From assembly GCA_030654835.1 (NCBI GenBank), contig JAURWS010000012.1, forward strand, positions 245,836 through 309,835: 64,000 nt of DNA, read 5' to 3'. Of the stretch, positions 21,613 through 31,863 are shown one piece after another. Source of the stretch: Gammaproteobacteria bacterium. GTDB lineage: Bacteria > Pseudomonadota > Gammaproteobacteria > Pseudomonadales > Pseudohongiellaceae. The translations under genes were made by a program, and so were the position numbers. Position 1 is the stretch's first letter, and every line of letters starts with the position of its first letter. The notes under the pieces are model-generated. The model was given only the letters and a program-made list of their open reading frames with translations. It did no database searches and was not told the origin of the DNA.

Positions 21613-21933
21613 TTACTGGAGAGGAGCACCTCTGCTGATCGGGCCGGGCTGTCGATCGGAGCGTGTGGTTCTCACCGTGGCAGGTCGCAGGCCATCAACA
21701 GCCGCCTCGGTCACCGAGATTGCCGCTTGAGAGACAACTTTTGCCGCCTCCTTGCCGTGGGCAATGCCTGCATCTGCACCCTTCACGCTCAGTTGTGCCA
21801 CCCTGGCGACACTGTGCTGGGCCGGGGCCATGATGAAACCGCAGCCCGTGAGGGGTGTGGACAGCGCCAGAAGCAATATCACCAGTCTTGTCTTTCCAAT
21901 CGTCAGTGTTCTTCTCATGATTGCTCCTCGCAA
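21613..21933 (-). CDS. small putative lipoprotein
   Basis: LVILLLALSTPLTGCGFIMAP lipobox; no recognised domain. Confidence 0.5.
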   Translation of the reverse strand: MRGAIMRRTLTIGKTRLVILLLALSTPLTGCGFIMAPAQHSVARVAQLSVKGADAGIAHGKEAAKVVSQAAISVTEAAVDGLRPATVRTTRSDRQPGPISRGAPLQ

Positions 21934-22257
21934 AATTCCATAGAGGCGTCACCCGGATGAGCGCCCAGAATATCCTCCAGAGATGAGCAATTCTTATGCC
22001 GACAATGCGGGATTCATCCATCTGATGAGGATGTCGTGAGCTGAAGAGAAGCGACAATGCATTGTCAATTTGGCGCTGAAAAGAGCTGTTCACATGGACC
22101 ACGGCCGGTCCTGAATTGTTGACGCATGGGGACAAACCCGGCATCATTACCAGCCTTTTTCAGGCCATCCGGCGCAGCCCTACGACAAAGGAAATGTCTG
22201 TCTGCAGTGCGAGTTACGATTACTCTTTTTACTTCTATCATCAAATTTGGAGAATCC

Positions 22258-23007
22258 ATGAAGATTCTTGTGGCTGTCAAACGTGTTGTTGATGCAAACG
22301 TGAAAGTGCGCGTCAAGGCAGATAACAGCGGGGTCGAATTGACCAATGCCAAGATGGCGATCAACCCGTTCTGCGAGATTGCCGTCGAAGAGGCGATCCG
22401 CATCAAGGAGAAAGGGCAGGCAGACGAGGTGATAGTAGTCTCGATTGGTGACAAAGCCTGTCAGGAACAGATTCGCACCGCGCTGGCGCTGGGGGCTGAT
22501 CGTGGTATTCACGTTGACGCTGCTGATGGATTGCAGCCACTGGCAATCGCCAAGCTGCTGCACAGTCTGGTCAAGAAAGAGGGCATTGATCTGGTGATCG
22601 TCGGCAAGCAGTCCATCGATACCGACAATAATCAGGTCGCTCAGATGCTGGCCGCCCTGGCTGGCGCCCCACAAGGCACCTTCGCCTGTGGAGTCGAAAT
22701 TGCCGATGGCAAAGTGCGAGTGACGCGCGAGATTGATGGTGGCGAACAGACAGTATTGTTGAGCCTGCCTGCGGTAATTTCTTCGGATCTGCGCCTGAAT
22801 GAGCCGCGCTATGCGTCGCTTCCCAATATCATGAAAGCCAAGAAGAAGCCTATCGACACGCTGACGCCGCAGGAGTTGGGCGTGGATGTCAGCTCCGGCT
22901 TGCGCATCGTCAGCGTGGAGCCTCCACCCTCACGTTCAGCGGGGGTCCGTGTTGGCAGCGTCGACGAGCTGATCAGCAAACTCAAATTCGAAGCCAAGGT
23001 CATCTGA
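22258..23007 (+). CDS. etfB: electron transfer flavoprotein beta subunit
   Basis: [67 protein letters not shown]. Start corrected to 22258. Confidence 0.96.
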   Translation: MKILVAVKRVVDANVKVRVKADNSGVELTNAKMAINPFCEIAVEEAIRIKEKGQADEVIVVSIGDKACQEQIRTALALGADRGIHVDAADGLQPLAIAKLLHSLVKKEGIDLVIVGKQSIDTDNNQVAQMLAALAGAPQGTFACGVEIADGKVRVTREIDGGEQTVLLSLPAVISSDLRLNEPRYASLPNIMKAKKKPIDTLTPQELGVDVSSGLRIVSVEPPPSRSAGVRVGSVDELISKLKFEAKVI

Positions 23008-23059
23008 GCGTAGCGCATCACCTGGCAATCATTTAGTGCATGAACATATAGGTCAATCC

Positions 23060-23986
23060 ATGAGCGTATTAGTCATTGCAGAACACGATAACGCCGCCCT
23101 GAAACCGGCGACTCTGAGTGCTGTCACAGCGGCCCAGTCCATCGGACAGGATATTGTCATCCTGGTTGCCGGAGCAGGATGTGCGGCTGTCGGTGCCGCT
23201 GCAGCAAGCGTGGCAGGAATCAGCAAGGTGTTGGTGGCCGACAATTCGGTCTATGAGCATCAGCTGCCAGAGAGTGTTGCTCTTCTGGTTGCCGAAGTGG
23301 GCAAGGGTTATTCCCATATTCTGGCGACGGCCACCACCACTGGCAAGAATTTGCTGCCCAGGGTGGCGGCGTTGCTGGATGTCGCACAGATTTCCGAGAT
23401 AGTGGCGGTGAAGAGTGCTGATACCTTCGTGCGCCCGATTTATGCCGGCAATGCCCTGGCAACGGTGCAATCGTCTGATCCGATCAAAGTCATTACCGTG
23501 CGGGGTACCGCCTTTGCCGAGGCCGCGACAGGTGGTGTGGCGCCGATAGTGGCTCTGGATATTGTGAAGAGCCAGTCGCTGTCAGCCTTTGTCAGTCAGC
23601 AATTGTCGGTCTCCGAACGTCCCGAGTTGACGGCAGCCTCCATCGTCATCTCCGGGGGGCGTGGCATGCAGAGCGGTGAGAATTTTGTGCTGATCGAGCG
23701 TGTGGCCGACAAACTGGGTGCCGCGATCGGCGCATCGCGTGCGGCGGTGGATGCGGGTTTTGTTCCGAATGACATGCAGGTTGGCCAGACCGGCAAAATT
23801 GTCGCCCCTGATCTTTACATTGCGGTGGGTATCTCTGGCGCGATTCAGCATCTGGCCGGTATGAAAGACAGCAAGGTAATCGTCGCCATCAACAAGGATG
23901 AGGAGGCGCCGATATTCCAGGTCGCCGATTATGGCTTGGTGGATGATCTGTTCAAGGTGCTGCCTGAACTCGCCGAGAAGCTCTGA
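23060..23986 (+). CDS. etfA: electron transfer flavoprotein alpha subunit
   Basis: [95 protein letters not shown]. Confidence 0.96.
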   Translation: MSVLVIAEHDNAALKPATLSAVTAAQSIGQDIVILVAGAGCAAVGAAAASVAGISKVLVADNSVYEHQLPESVALLVAEVGKGYSHILATATTTGKNLLPRVAALLDVAQISEIVAVKSADTFVRPIYAGNALATVQSSDPIKVITVRGTAFAEAATGGVAPIVALDIVKSQSLSAFVSQQLSVSERPELTAASIVISGGRGMQSGENFVLIERVADKLGAAIGASRAAVDAGFVPNDMQVGQTGKIVAPDLYIAVGISGAIQHLAGMKDSKVIVAINKDEEAPIFQVADYGLVDDLFKVLPELAEKL

Positions 23987-24027
23987 GAAACCATTCGATT
24001 CGCACTCTGCGCCAGTTTTGGCGGGTT

Positions 24028-24079
24028 ACAAACAAGAACGCCCCGTGGCACGTTGATGCCACGGGGCGTTCTTGTTTGT
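24028..24079. terminator. bidirectional terminator between etfA and rne
   Basis: Perfect 23-bp stem acaaacaagaacgccccgtggca / tgccacggggcgttcttgtttgt around a 6-nt loop (cgttga), between convergent genes. Confidence 0.85.
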
Positions 24080-24105
24080 GGAGCTGGAGGCTCGTCCGGA
24101 TCGGA

Positions 24106-27105
24106 CTATTCGCCCTTCTCAGCCGCTGCGGCGGCGGCCGCAAGCATCTGCTGTCGACGCTTGATCTCGCGCGGATCGTTGGGAGCGCGACCGGCCAATG
24201 CGGGGATCACGGGTTCCACAGGAGTGGCGGCTTCTGCCGGGGTTTCAACAGGCTCTGCCGTTGCCGCTGTCGCGATTACTTCGGGCTCAGCCGCTGCAGC
24301 CACTTCAACTACTTTGATGGTCGCCTCGGCAACGGCTGTTGGAGCTGAAACCAACACTTCCTCTGCTGCGGCTTCTTCAACCACGCCAATATCGAAAGAT
24401 TCCTGGACCATCACTTTGGCGGTGGAATGACGTCTTTGCACTGGTGCAACTACAGGCGCGCTGGTTTCTATGGCTTCCTCTGCTGCAGGAGCGGCACTCT
24501 GTACGCCTTCATCACCCTCTGTTTCAGCGTCAGTCTCCACCGGTGAACCATCTTCATTCAGTGCCGGTGCCGCACTTCGTGACCGATTGCGACGTCTGTC
24601 AGACGGGCGACGATTGCGCCGTGATGAGCGGCCGCCTTCGGCAGGTGCGCTGCCGTCAGCAGCTGCGCCTTCCAGATCGTCTCCTTCCGCTGGTTCTGTC
24701 GCTTCCTCAGTTGCTGTCGAAGTCGGGACAGCCACATCGGCGTCCCGTTCAGCAGCCTGCACGCGTTGCGGTGGTGGGCGTCGGACCGGAGCCTGTACTG
24801 CGCCTTCCAGCACATTACCGTCCTTATCTTCGATGGCTGCCACTTCAGCGCCTTGATCTTCGTTCAGTTCGCCACCTTCTGCTTCCCCGGGGCGCGGACC
24901 GCGACGTCGCTGATTGGTGTTCTTCGGACGACGATTGCCACTGCGACGCTGTGCGTTGCGAGCCTCATCATCGGCACCCGCTTCGGCATTGTCTTCAACG
25001 CGTGGTTCTTCCGTACGCGGTTCATCCCGGCGAGCGCCGTCGCGACGTGGCTCGTCTCTGCGACCTTCACGTTTCTCATCCTTGCGTTCCTCGCGGTTGC
25101 CTGGTTGGGCTGCCGCGCCTTCTGTGGTGCGGTTGCGATCGCGGTCTCTGCCGCCGCGTTTGCGGCCCTGACCACCTTCACGCGCCGGTGCAGCAGAATC
25201 ACCTGCTGCGCCCGCTTCTGATTTGCCCTCGACCTTCGGTTCCTGGCCGTCTCTGCGCGTTGCGGGCTTGCCGCCACGGCGTTGATCACGATCACGATCA
25301 CGATCACGATCTCCGCGCTCGCGGCGTGGGTCACGATTGCGAGCGGGCTTGCTCTCAGCCTCTACCTTCGGCGCTTCCTCTTCCTCATCAGCGAAGATGC
25401 TGCTGACGGCGGCAATCAATGAGCCGATCAAGCCTTTCTTTTTCTTCTCAACTTTCTCGACCTTGTCGCGAGCCTCAGGCGCGGCGACCACAGGTGCGGG
25501 TGGCATTGACAGCGTAGGGGCCTGGACAGCCGCTTGCTGCTGCACCGGGACAGGCTTCACATGTTTGTGGTTGTGATGCTCGGGTGAGTCGACATGAATC
25601 TCGATCTCATAGCTGGCCGTCGCCACGCCATCAGTCTGATTGACGCCCTGGATTTCGTAATGCGGTGTCTCCAGCGCTGCATTGGCAACGATGACCAGTT
25701 TGGTCCCGCTTTGAGCCTCGATGGCAGCTACGGCGGCACGCTTCTCGTTGAGCAGGTAGGATGCCACGGTGATCGGTACAATCGCTCGGATTTCACTGTT
25801 CTTGCGCTTATTGGCCTCTTCCTGCAGTACGCGCAGGATTGACAGCGCCTGGGACTTCACGTCACGGATGGCGCCCTGACCGCTACAGCGCGGACAGACA
25901 ATGGTGCTGGTCTCTTCGAGGGAAGGGCGCAGACGCTGGCGGGACATTTCCAGCAGGCCGAAACGGGAGATGCGGCCGACCTGCACGCGCGCACGGTCCG
26001 CTTCCAGCGCATCTCGCATGCGGTTTTCTACTTCCTTCTGGTTACGGGCGGAACTCATGTCGATGAAGTCGATCACGATCAGGCCGCCCATGTCGCGCAG
26101 ACGCAACTGACGGGCGATCTCATCGGCCGCTTCGAGGTTGGTGTTCAGCGCGGTCTCTTCGATGTCGGAGCCGCGGGTTGCACGGGAGGAGTTGATGTCA
26201 ATGGACACCAGTGCCTCGGTCGGGTCGATCACAATGGAGCCGCCGGAAGGGAGCTTCACCTCGCGTTGGAACGCAGTCTCGATCTGGCCTTCGATCTGGT
26301 AGCGATTGAACAGCGGCAGGGACTCCTGATACAGCTTGATGCGTGCTTCGTAGTGCGGCATGACCTGACGCACGAATGTGATGGCTTCGTCGAAGGCTTC
26401 CTTGGTGTCGAAGAGGACTTCGCCGATGTCCTGGCGCAGGTAGTCACGAATGGTACGAATGATGACGTTGCTTTCCTGATAGATCAAGAAGGGGGCAGTC
26501 TTCTGGGTAGAGGCTTCGGTAATGGAATTCCACAGGGAGAGCAGGTAGTCCAAGTCCCATTGCAGTTCTTGCTGCTGTTTGCCGACACCGGCGGTGCGCA
26601 CGATCATGCCCATGCCGTCGGGAATTTCCAGGCCACTGAGTGCCTCGCGAATCTCGGAGCGCTCGTCACCTTCGATGCGACGGGAGATACCCCCGGCACG
26701 CGGGTTATTGGGCATGAGAACCAGGTAGCGGCCAGCGAGGCTGACGAAAGTGGTCAGTGCTGCGCCTTTGTTGCCGCGCTCTTCCTTCTCCACCTGCACA
26801 ATGACTTCGGTGCCTTCGGCAACGGATTCCTTGATGTTGACGCGACCGCCATCGCCACCGCCACGCTTGGTAAAGTACTGGGGAGAGATTTCCTTGAGGG
26901 GCAGGAAGCCGTGACGTTCAGCACCGAAGTCCACAAAAGCGGCTTCCAGGCTGGGTTCAACGCGGGTAATGCGGCCTTTGTAAATGCTGGCTTTTTTCTG
27001 AACTCTGGAGCGGTTCTCGATGTCCAGGTCGTAAAGACGTTGACCATCAACCAGAGCTACGCGCAACTCCTCTTCTTGAGTCGCATTGATTAACATTCTT
27101 TTCAT
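24106..27105 (-). CDS. rne: ribonuclease E
   Basis: [98 protein letters not shown]; long charged C-terminus. Confidence 0.97.
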   Translation of the reverse strand: MKRMLINATQEEELRVALVDGQRLYDLDIENRSRVQKKASIYKGRITRVEPSLEAAFVDFGAERHGFLPLKEISPQYFTKRGGGDGGRVNIKESVAEGTEVIVQVEKEERGNKGAALTTFVSLAGRYLVLMPNNPRAGGISRRIEGDERSEIREALSGLEIPDGMGMIVRTAGVGKQQQELQWDLDYLLSLWNSITEASTQKTAPFLIYQESNVIIRTIRDYLRQDIGEVLFDTKEAFDEAITFVRQVMPHYEARIKLYQESLPLFNRYQIEGQIETAFQREVKLPSGGSIVIDPTEALVSIDINSSRATRGSDIEETALNTNLEAADEIARQLRLRDMGGLIVIDFIDMSSARNQKEVENRMRDALEADRARVQVGRISRFGLLEMSRQRLRPSLEETSTIVCPRCSGQGAIRDVKSQALSILRVLQEEANKRKNSEIRAIVPITVASYLLNEKRAAVAAIEAQSGTKLVIVANAALETPHYEIQGVNQTDGVATASYEIEIHVDSPEHHNHKHVKPVPVQQQAAVQAPTLSMPPAPVVAAPEARDKVEKVEKKKKGLIGSLIAAVSSIFADEEEEAPKVEAESKPARNRDPRRERGDRDRDRDRDQRRGGKPATRRDGQEPKVEGKSEAGAAGDSAAPAREGGQGRKRGGRDRDRNRTTEGAAAQPGNREERKDEKREGRRDEPRRDGARRDEPRTEEPRVEDNAEAGADDEARNAQRRSGNRRPKNTNQRRRGPRPGEAEGGELNEDQGAEVAAIEDKDGNVLEGAVQAPVRRPPPQRVQAAERDADVAVPTSTATEEATEPAEGDDLEGAAADGSAPAEGGRSSRRNRRPSDRRRNRSRSAAPALNEDGSPVETDAETEGDEGVQSAAPAAEEAIETSAPVVAPVQRRHSTAKVMVQESFDIGVVEEAAAEEVLVSAPTAVAEATIKVVEVAAAAEPEVIATAATAEPVETPAEAATPVEPVIPALAGRAPNDPREIKRRQQMLAAAAAAAEKGE
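25284..25311 (+). repeat. simple hexanucleotide repeat (gatcac)n inside rne
   Basis: gatcacgatcacgatcacgatcacgatc, encoding alternating RD in the RNase E tail. Confidence 0.9.
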
Positions 27106-27788
27106 GATTAGGTTCACTTTTCTGTTGAGCCAGAACCGTAAACCCGGGGTACATCAAACCTGCAGGCAGCGCATTACTGAAAGCGGATTTGCTTTCTTTT
27201 CAACAGAACCATGGCGAGATATTAACTGCATTGCTGACCCTGGTGAGCTGGGAACTGAAATCCGATAACGAAAATCTCTGACTTTGTTGTGGCGCAGCGT
27301 CGCGGCGGCACACTGACAGAGAGTGGCGTGTGTTGCCTGGCTCTGTCGGAAAGTCGATTCATGTAAACCTGACTGCTTCCAGTGCTGTCTCATCTGTTAA
27401 TGGCGTGAGACGGCACCTTCCTGAATTTGATACGACCCGAATTTATCTGGCTGTATTTTTTTTCGTACCGGCGCTTATTGCCAGTACTCCGTATGTTTTC
27501 AACACCGTGTTTCCGATGCTTAGTTCACTGCTTTGGTCTTGCCTGAAATCTTGTCGCGGCACAGCGCCTGCCTTGCCCCTAATGACTGATTGACATGGCG
27601 TCAGAAGGTCAGAAATTTCATGTGTCAGGGAGTAGGCCAAATGGGCCGACGCTCCCCATACTCTGCAGCGCCCGCGAAATATAACAGTAAATACTTTTTA
27701 ATTCAAACACCTGGAGAGCTTGCCCCGGGTTTGTGTGCGGGTCTAGAATAGCTCGCTGCGTGGCATTGCACAAACAAGGACACAGTCG

Positions 27789-28472
27789 ATGACTATTTAC
27801 CTGTATGTACGCACCTCCGAGTTCGAAGCGGCCGTAAACCCACATGGCTCAGCGGGGGCGTTGAGTGACTATCTGGCAACAGAATGGCAGGCCATGAAGC
27901 AGGTATGTGAGGATCGCCGTTGGGGTTCTGCGGTGCCTGTCACCGATTTCGGCACTGCCTGGAATACCGATTTCGCTGCACGAGCAGGTGGTGGACATCT
28001 GCAGGAGACACTGAGAGCGGGGGATGTCGTGGTGGTGTACGCCTTGGAGCGGTTGTTCAGCTCCTGCTATGATGCCGTCACCACGCTGGAGCACCTGAAG
28101 GCGATTGGCGTCGAATTGTTTGTGGTGGAGCTCGGTGGGAACGCCACCGACCCCGCACTGCAGTTTGATCTTGTCAGTGCCGCCAGACTGTTTGCGGCGC
28201 TGGAGCGTCGACGCTCTGTGGAACGCATCAAGAACATCAAGAAGGTTCAGCGCGACAAGGGGCGATTCCTTGGCGGCAGTCGGCCCTTTGGCTACATGAT
28301 CCATTCGAATGGCCGTCTTATAGAGAATCCCATGGAACAGAAGGTGTTGAAGAGAATCATGCAACTGCGCGAGCAGGGCCTCTCGTTGCGCAGCATTGCC
28401 GCCGAGGTCAGTACGCCCGTTGCCCCAGTGAGCTTCAAGACCGTGCAAAGGATCCTGCAACGCAATGTTTAA
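27789..28472 (+). CDS. serine recombinase/resolvase-like protein
   Basis: N-terminal YVRTSE, RAGDVVVVYALERLFSSCYDAVTTLEHLKAIGVELFVVE, ALERRRSVERIKNIKKVQRDKGRFLGG, C-terminal HTH-like MQLREQGLSLRSIAAEVS...FKTVQRILQ. Confidence 0.8.
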   Translation: MTIYLYVRTSEFEAAVNPHGSAGALSDYLATEWQAMKQVCEDRRWGSAVPVTDFGTAWNTDFAARAGGGHLQETLRAGDVVVVYALERLFSSCYDAVTTLEHLKAIGVELFVVELGGNATDPALQFDLVSAARLFAALERRRSVERIKNIKKVQRDKGRFLGGSRPFGYMIHSNGRLIENPMEQKVLKRIMQLREQGLSLRSIAAEVSTPVAPVSFKTVQRILQRNV

Positions 28473-29739
28473 ACCCGTCGCGCTCTTCATAGGCTTGCGT
28501 TACACACGAACGCGCAAGAAGAGCCAGATCATTTCCTTTGTCTCCATTGTTTCCACCCTCGGAATCACAGTGGGCGTATTGGCGCTCATTGTGGTGCTCT
28601 CCGTCATCAATGGTTCTACCAGCACGATGCGAGACGAGACGCTCAAGTCCGTGCCGCATGCCAGCATTGCTGACGGGAATGGTATGGCGATCCAATGGCC
28701 AGACCTGCTGGCGGCGGTGCAAAGCCATCCTCAGGTGCTCGGTGCGGCACCATATATGGAGGGTGAAGGTTGGTTGCGTTATGACGGTGGTGGAGAGTTC
28801 ATTCAGATCCGTGGCGTCGATCCAGTCCATGAATCGGACGTATTGCAGGTTGAGAGCCCCGGCTTCGAGACGCTGCTGGAAAGGCTGAGCGCGACAGACA
28901 ACGGCATTATTCTCGGATTGAGCATGGCGAATCGCCTGGGCATGTATCAGGGTGATGAGTTGACGCTGATGTCACTCAACAGCCTTATCGGCCGTAACCT
29001 CAGCGATGTGATGAAGTTTCGCGTGGTGGGTGCTGCCGACTTCGGTTTCTATGGCAACAACAATACCGTGATGATCGGGTTGCCCGCCGCCCAGGGCCTG
29101 TTTGGCGACGACGAGACCGGAGTGGTGAATGCCGCGCAGGACGTGCATCTGCGCCTTCGGGTCACGGATGTGTTCAATGCCGGTGTGATTGCACAGGACG
29201 CACTGAACTCGTTGCCTGCTGCACTTGCCAGTGATCAGCTTGCCGCCAGCAGCTGGAGCGAGACGCAGAGCAGCCTGTTCGACGCCTTGCGGCTGGAAAA
29301 GACCTTGACCGGGTTCATGTTGTTGATGATTGTGGTCATTGGTGCCGTCAACATCGTGTCGACGCTGGTGATGGTGGTCGCCGACAAGAGCGCCGACATT
29401 GCCATTCTGCGTACCATGGGGGCCAGCCGGGCGACGATCATGACGGTGTTCGTGACGCAGGGCACCACAGTCGGGATCTTCGGTACTGCGCTGGGAGCGG
29501 TGCTCGGTGTGTTGCTCTCTCTCAATCTCACGCGGGTGATGCAGGGAATCGAGTCAACGCTCAATGCCGCGTTCTCTCCAGACGATGTCTACATGATTAC
29601 TTATCTGCGCGCCGAGCTGCGCGCAGATGACGTGGTGCTGATCTGCATCAGCGCCCTGGCGGTGAGTTTCCTTGCCACTCTCTATCCTGCTTACCGGGCA
29701 ACGCGTATTCAGCCCGCCGAAGTGCTGAGGTATGAATAA
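28465..29739 (+). CDS. lolC: lipoprotein-releasing ABC transporter permease (LolC/E type)
   Basis: FIGLRYTRTRKKSQIISFVSIVSTLGITVGVLALIVVLSVINGS, ADIAILRTMGASRATIMTVFVTQG, YPAYRATRIQPAEVLRYE. Confidence 0.92.
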   Translation: MFKPVALFIGLRYTRTRKKSQIISFVSIVSTLGITVGVLALIVVLSVINGSTSTMRDETLKSVPHASIADGNGMAIQWPDLLAAVQSHPQVLGAAPYMEGEGWLRYDGGGEFIQIRGVDPVHESDVLQVESPGFETLLERLSATDNGIILGLSMANRLGMYQGDELTLMSLNSLIGRNLSDVMKFRVVGAADFGFYGNNNTVMIGLPAAQGLFGDDETGVVNAAQDVHLRLRVTDVFNAGVIAQDALNSLPAALASDQLAASSWSETQSSLFDALRLEKTLTGFMLLMIVVIGAVNIVSTLVMVVADKSADIAILRTMGASRATIMTVFVTQGTTVGIFGTALGAVLGVLLSLNLTRVMQGIESTLNAAFSPDDVYMITYLRAELRADDVVLICISALAVSFLATLYPAYRATRIQPAEVLRYE

Positions 29740-29742
29740 GCC

Positions 29743-30516
29743 ATGAATCAAGTCTCTCTCTCTGCTTCAACCACTCCTGCCGGTGGTGCCATCAATCACG
29801 ATCTGGGGCCCGAGCTAATGCTCGAGTGTCGGCACCTCGGCAAGATCTACTCTCAGGGTCCGGAGGAGGTGATGGTACTGGAGGACGTCAATCTGCAGGT
29901 GTACGCCGGGGAGCGTATCGCCATCGTGGGCAGCTCTGGCTCGGGCAAGACGACCTTGCTGAACCTGCTCGGAGGGCTCGACCTGCCTACGAAGGGGGAT
30001 GTCCTGGTGGCCGGCATGAACCTCGCGTCCCTCAATGAGACCCAGCGTGGCCAGATGCGCAACCGCTATCTGGGATTCGTCTATCAGTTTCATCACCTGC
30101 TGGGTGAGTTCACGGCGCTTGAGAATGTCTGCATGCCCCTCTTGATCGCCGGTCTTGATGTCCGCCGCGCGGCTCAACGTGGAGAGGCGATTCTGACTCG
30201 CGTTGGTCTCGGGCATCGCCTGGAACACAAACCTTCGGAGCTCTCCGGCGGAGAGCGTCAGCGCGTCGCCATTGCCCGCGCGTTGGTCACGGAGCCGCGT
30301 TGTGTGCTGCTCGATGAGCCAACCGGCAACCTGGATCGCCATACGGCACACGAGATTCATCTGCTGATGGCGGAGCTGAACACCCAGCTCGCGACCAGCT
30401 TCATCGTCGTCACCCATGATGAGGAGTTTGCCCGCTCGCTGGACAGGGTGCTGCTGCTGCGCAACGGGCGACTGGAACCACAGGGCGCAATGGACGGGGA
30501 TGCTGATGGCCGCTGA
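29743..30516 (+). CDS. lolD: lipoprotein-releasing system ATP-binding protein
   Basis: [81 protein letters not shown]. Confidence 0.95.
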   Translation: MNQVSLSASTTPAGGAINHDLGPELMLECRHLGKIYSQGPEEVMVLEDVNLQVYAGERIAIVGSSGSGKTTLLNLLGGLDLPTKGDVLVAGMNLASLNETQRGQMRNRYLGFVYQFHHLLGEFTALENVCMPLLIAGLDVRRAAQRGEAILTRVGLGHRLEHKPSELSGGERQRVAIARALVTEPRCVLLDEPTGNLDRHTAHEIHLLMAELNTQLATSFIVVTHDEEFARSLDRVLLLRNGRLEPQGAMDGDADGR

Positions 30517-31798
30517 GACGCGCAGCTCCTCCGCCATAGGGCCTCTCGCGGCCAGCTCATTCGCTGCGTGGATGGCGTTGCGTTATGTCAGCGTGGGGCG
30601 CCGCAGTCAGCTCGTGTCGTTCATGTCCTTGCTGACCATAAGCGGTCTTGCGCTGGGCATCACCATCCTGATCACCGTATTGTCAGTAATGAATGGTTTT
30701 GACCGGGAAGTGCGCGAGAACATCCTCGGGATTCTGCCCCATGCCACCGTCAAGGCGCAGGAGCGACAAACGCCGGAGCAGTGGGGGCCTATTCAAGCGT
30801 TGCTGGATGCCAATCCCCGGGTGCTTGCCACTGCGCCGCTGATCGAAGCCACTGGAGTGCTGGCGGTGCCGGGTTATTCCAAAGGTGTTCTCGTCAATGG
30901 CATCGACCCGGAGCAGGAAGGGCGCATTTCCATCCTCGACCGGTTCATGCTTAGTGGCAGTCTGGCTGGGTTGAACGAGGGGCGTTTCAACATCGTGCTG
31001 GGGGCGACCCTGGCGGAGAATCTGGGTGTCGGGCTGGGTGACAAGGTCAGTCTCTATTCCCTGAATGTATCGGTCAACCCGCTGGTGCCATTGCCGACTC
31101 AACGCCAGTTCACGGTGGCTGGTATTTATCGTGTAGGCACTCTCGAACTGGATAGCGCCATGGCGATGATCACGCTGCAGGATGCGCAGGCGTTATATCG
31201 CTACCGCGACAGTTACACCGGCCTGCGCTTCCGCATTGACGACCTGTTCGCGGTGCGTGAGGTGCGCGCTGAGCTGCAGGAGCAGTTGTCAGTGGACTTC
31301 GAGGTGCAGACCTGGACGCAGCTGTTCGGCAATATTTACGAAAACATCCAATTTTCACGCACCATCGTTGGTTTCCTTCTGTGGTTGCTGGTGGGGGTTG
31401 CGGCCTTCAATCTGGTGGTAAGCCTCATCATGATCGTGCGTGACAAGCGCGGCGACATCGCCATCCTGCGAACCCTGGGTGCCAGTCCACAGACCATCGG
31501 TCGCATCTTCATGACGCAAGGTTGCGTCGTAGGCCTGATCGGCACTGGCTTGGGGGTCGTGTTCGGAGTGTTCTTCGCACTGACAATCAGTGACATCGCC
31601 GGACTAATCGAGTCTGTTCTGGGCGTGAAACTGCTCAGCGCAGAGGTCTATCCGGTGGACTTCCTGCCGTCGCAGATACTTTTCAGTGACATTGTGGGCG
31701 TCAGTGCAGGGGTATTCCTGCTCTCTGTAATGGCGACACTTTATCCAGCCTACCGAGCGTCACAGGTGCAGCCTGCCGAAGCTCTGCGCTTCGAGTAA
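30506..31798 (+). CDS. lolE: lipoprotein-releasing ABC transporter permease
   Basis: [79 protein letters not shown]. Start inferred at 30506 (ORF track 30416). Confidence 0.92.
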   Translation: MAAETRSSSAIGPLAASSFAAWMALRYVSVGRRSQLVSFMSLLTISGLALGITILITVLSVMNGFDREVRENILGILPHATVKAQERQTPEQWGPIQALLDANPRVLATAPLIEATGVLAVPGYSKGVLVNGIDPEQEGRISILDRFMLSGSLAGLNEGRFNIVLGATLAENLGVGLGDKVSLYSLNVSVNPLVPLPTQRQFTVAGIYRVGTLELDSAMAMITLQDAQALYRYRDSYTGLRFRIDDLFAVREVRAELQEQLSVDFEVQTWTQLFGNIYENIQFSRTIVGFLLWLLVGVAAFNLVVSLIMIVRDKRGDIAILRTLGASPQTIGRIFMTQGCVVGLIGTGLGVVFGVFFALTISDIAGLIESVLGVKLLSAEVYPVDFLPSQILFSDIVGVSAGVFLLSVMATLYPAYRASQVQPAEALRFE

Positions 31799-31863
31799 AT
31801 TTATTCAGGCGTGGTAGCAGCCGGTTACCGGACTTGCTCCTATACTGGAAGTGAATTTTCTGC

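Noticed and set aside
25284-25311. Short regular repeat considered as CRISPR-like
   Set aside because: 6-nt unit without spacers, in frame within rne; no cas genes in the window.
24339-25406. 355-aa plus-strand ORF rich in R/L/H
   Set aside because: Antisense to the low-complexity RNase E tail, which naturally leaves the opposite frames open.
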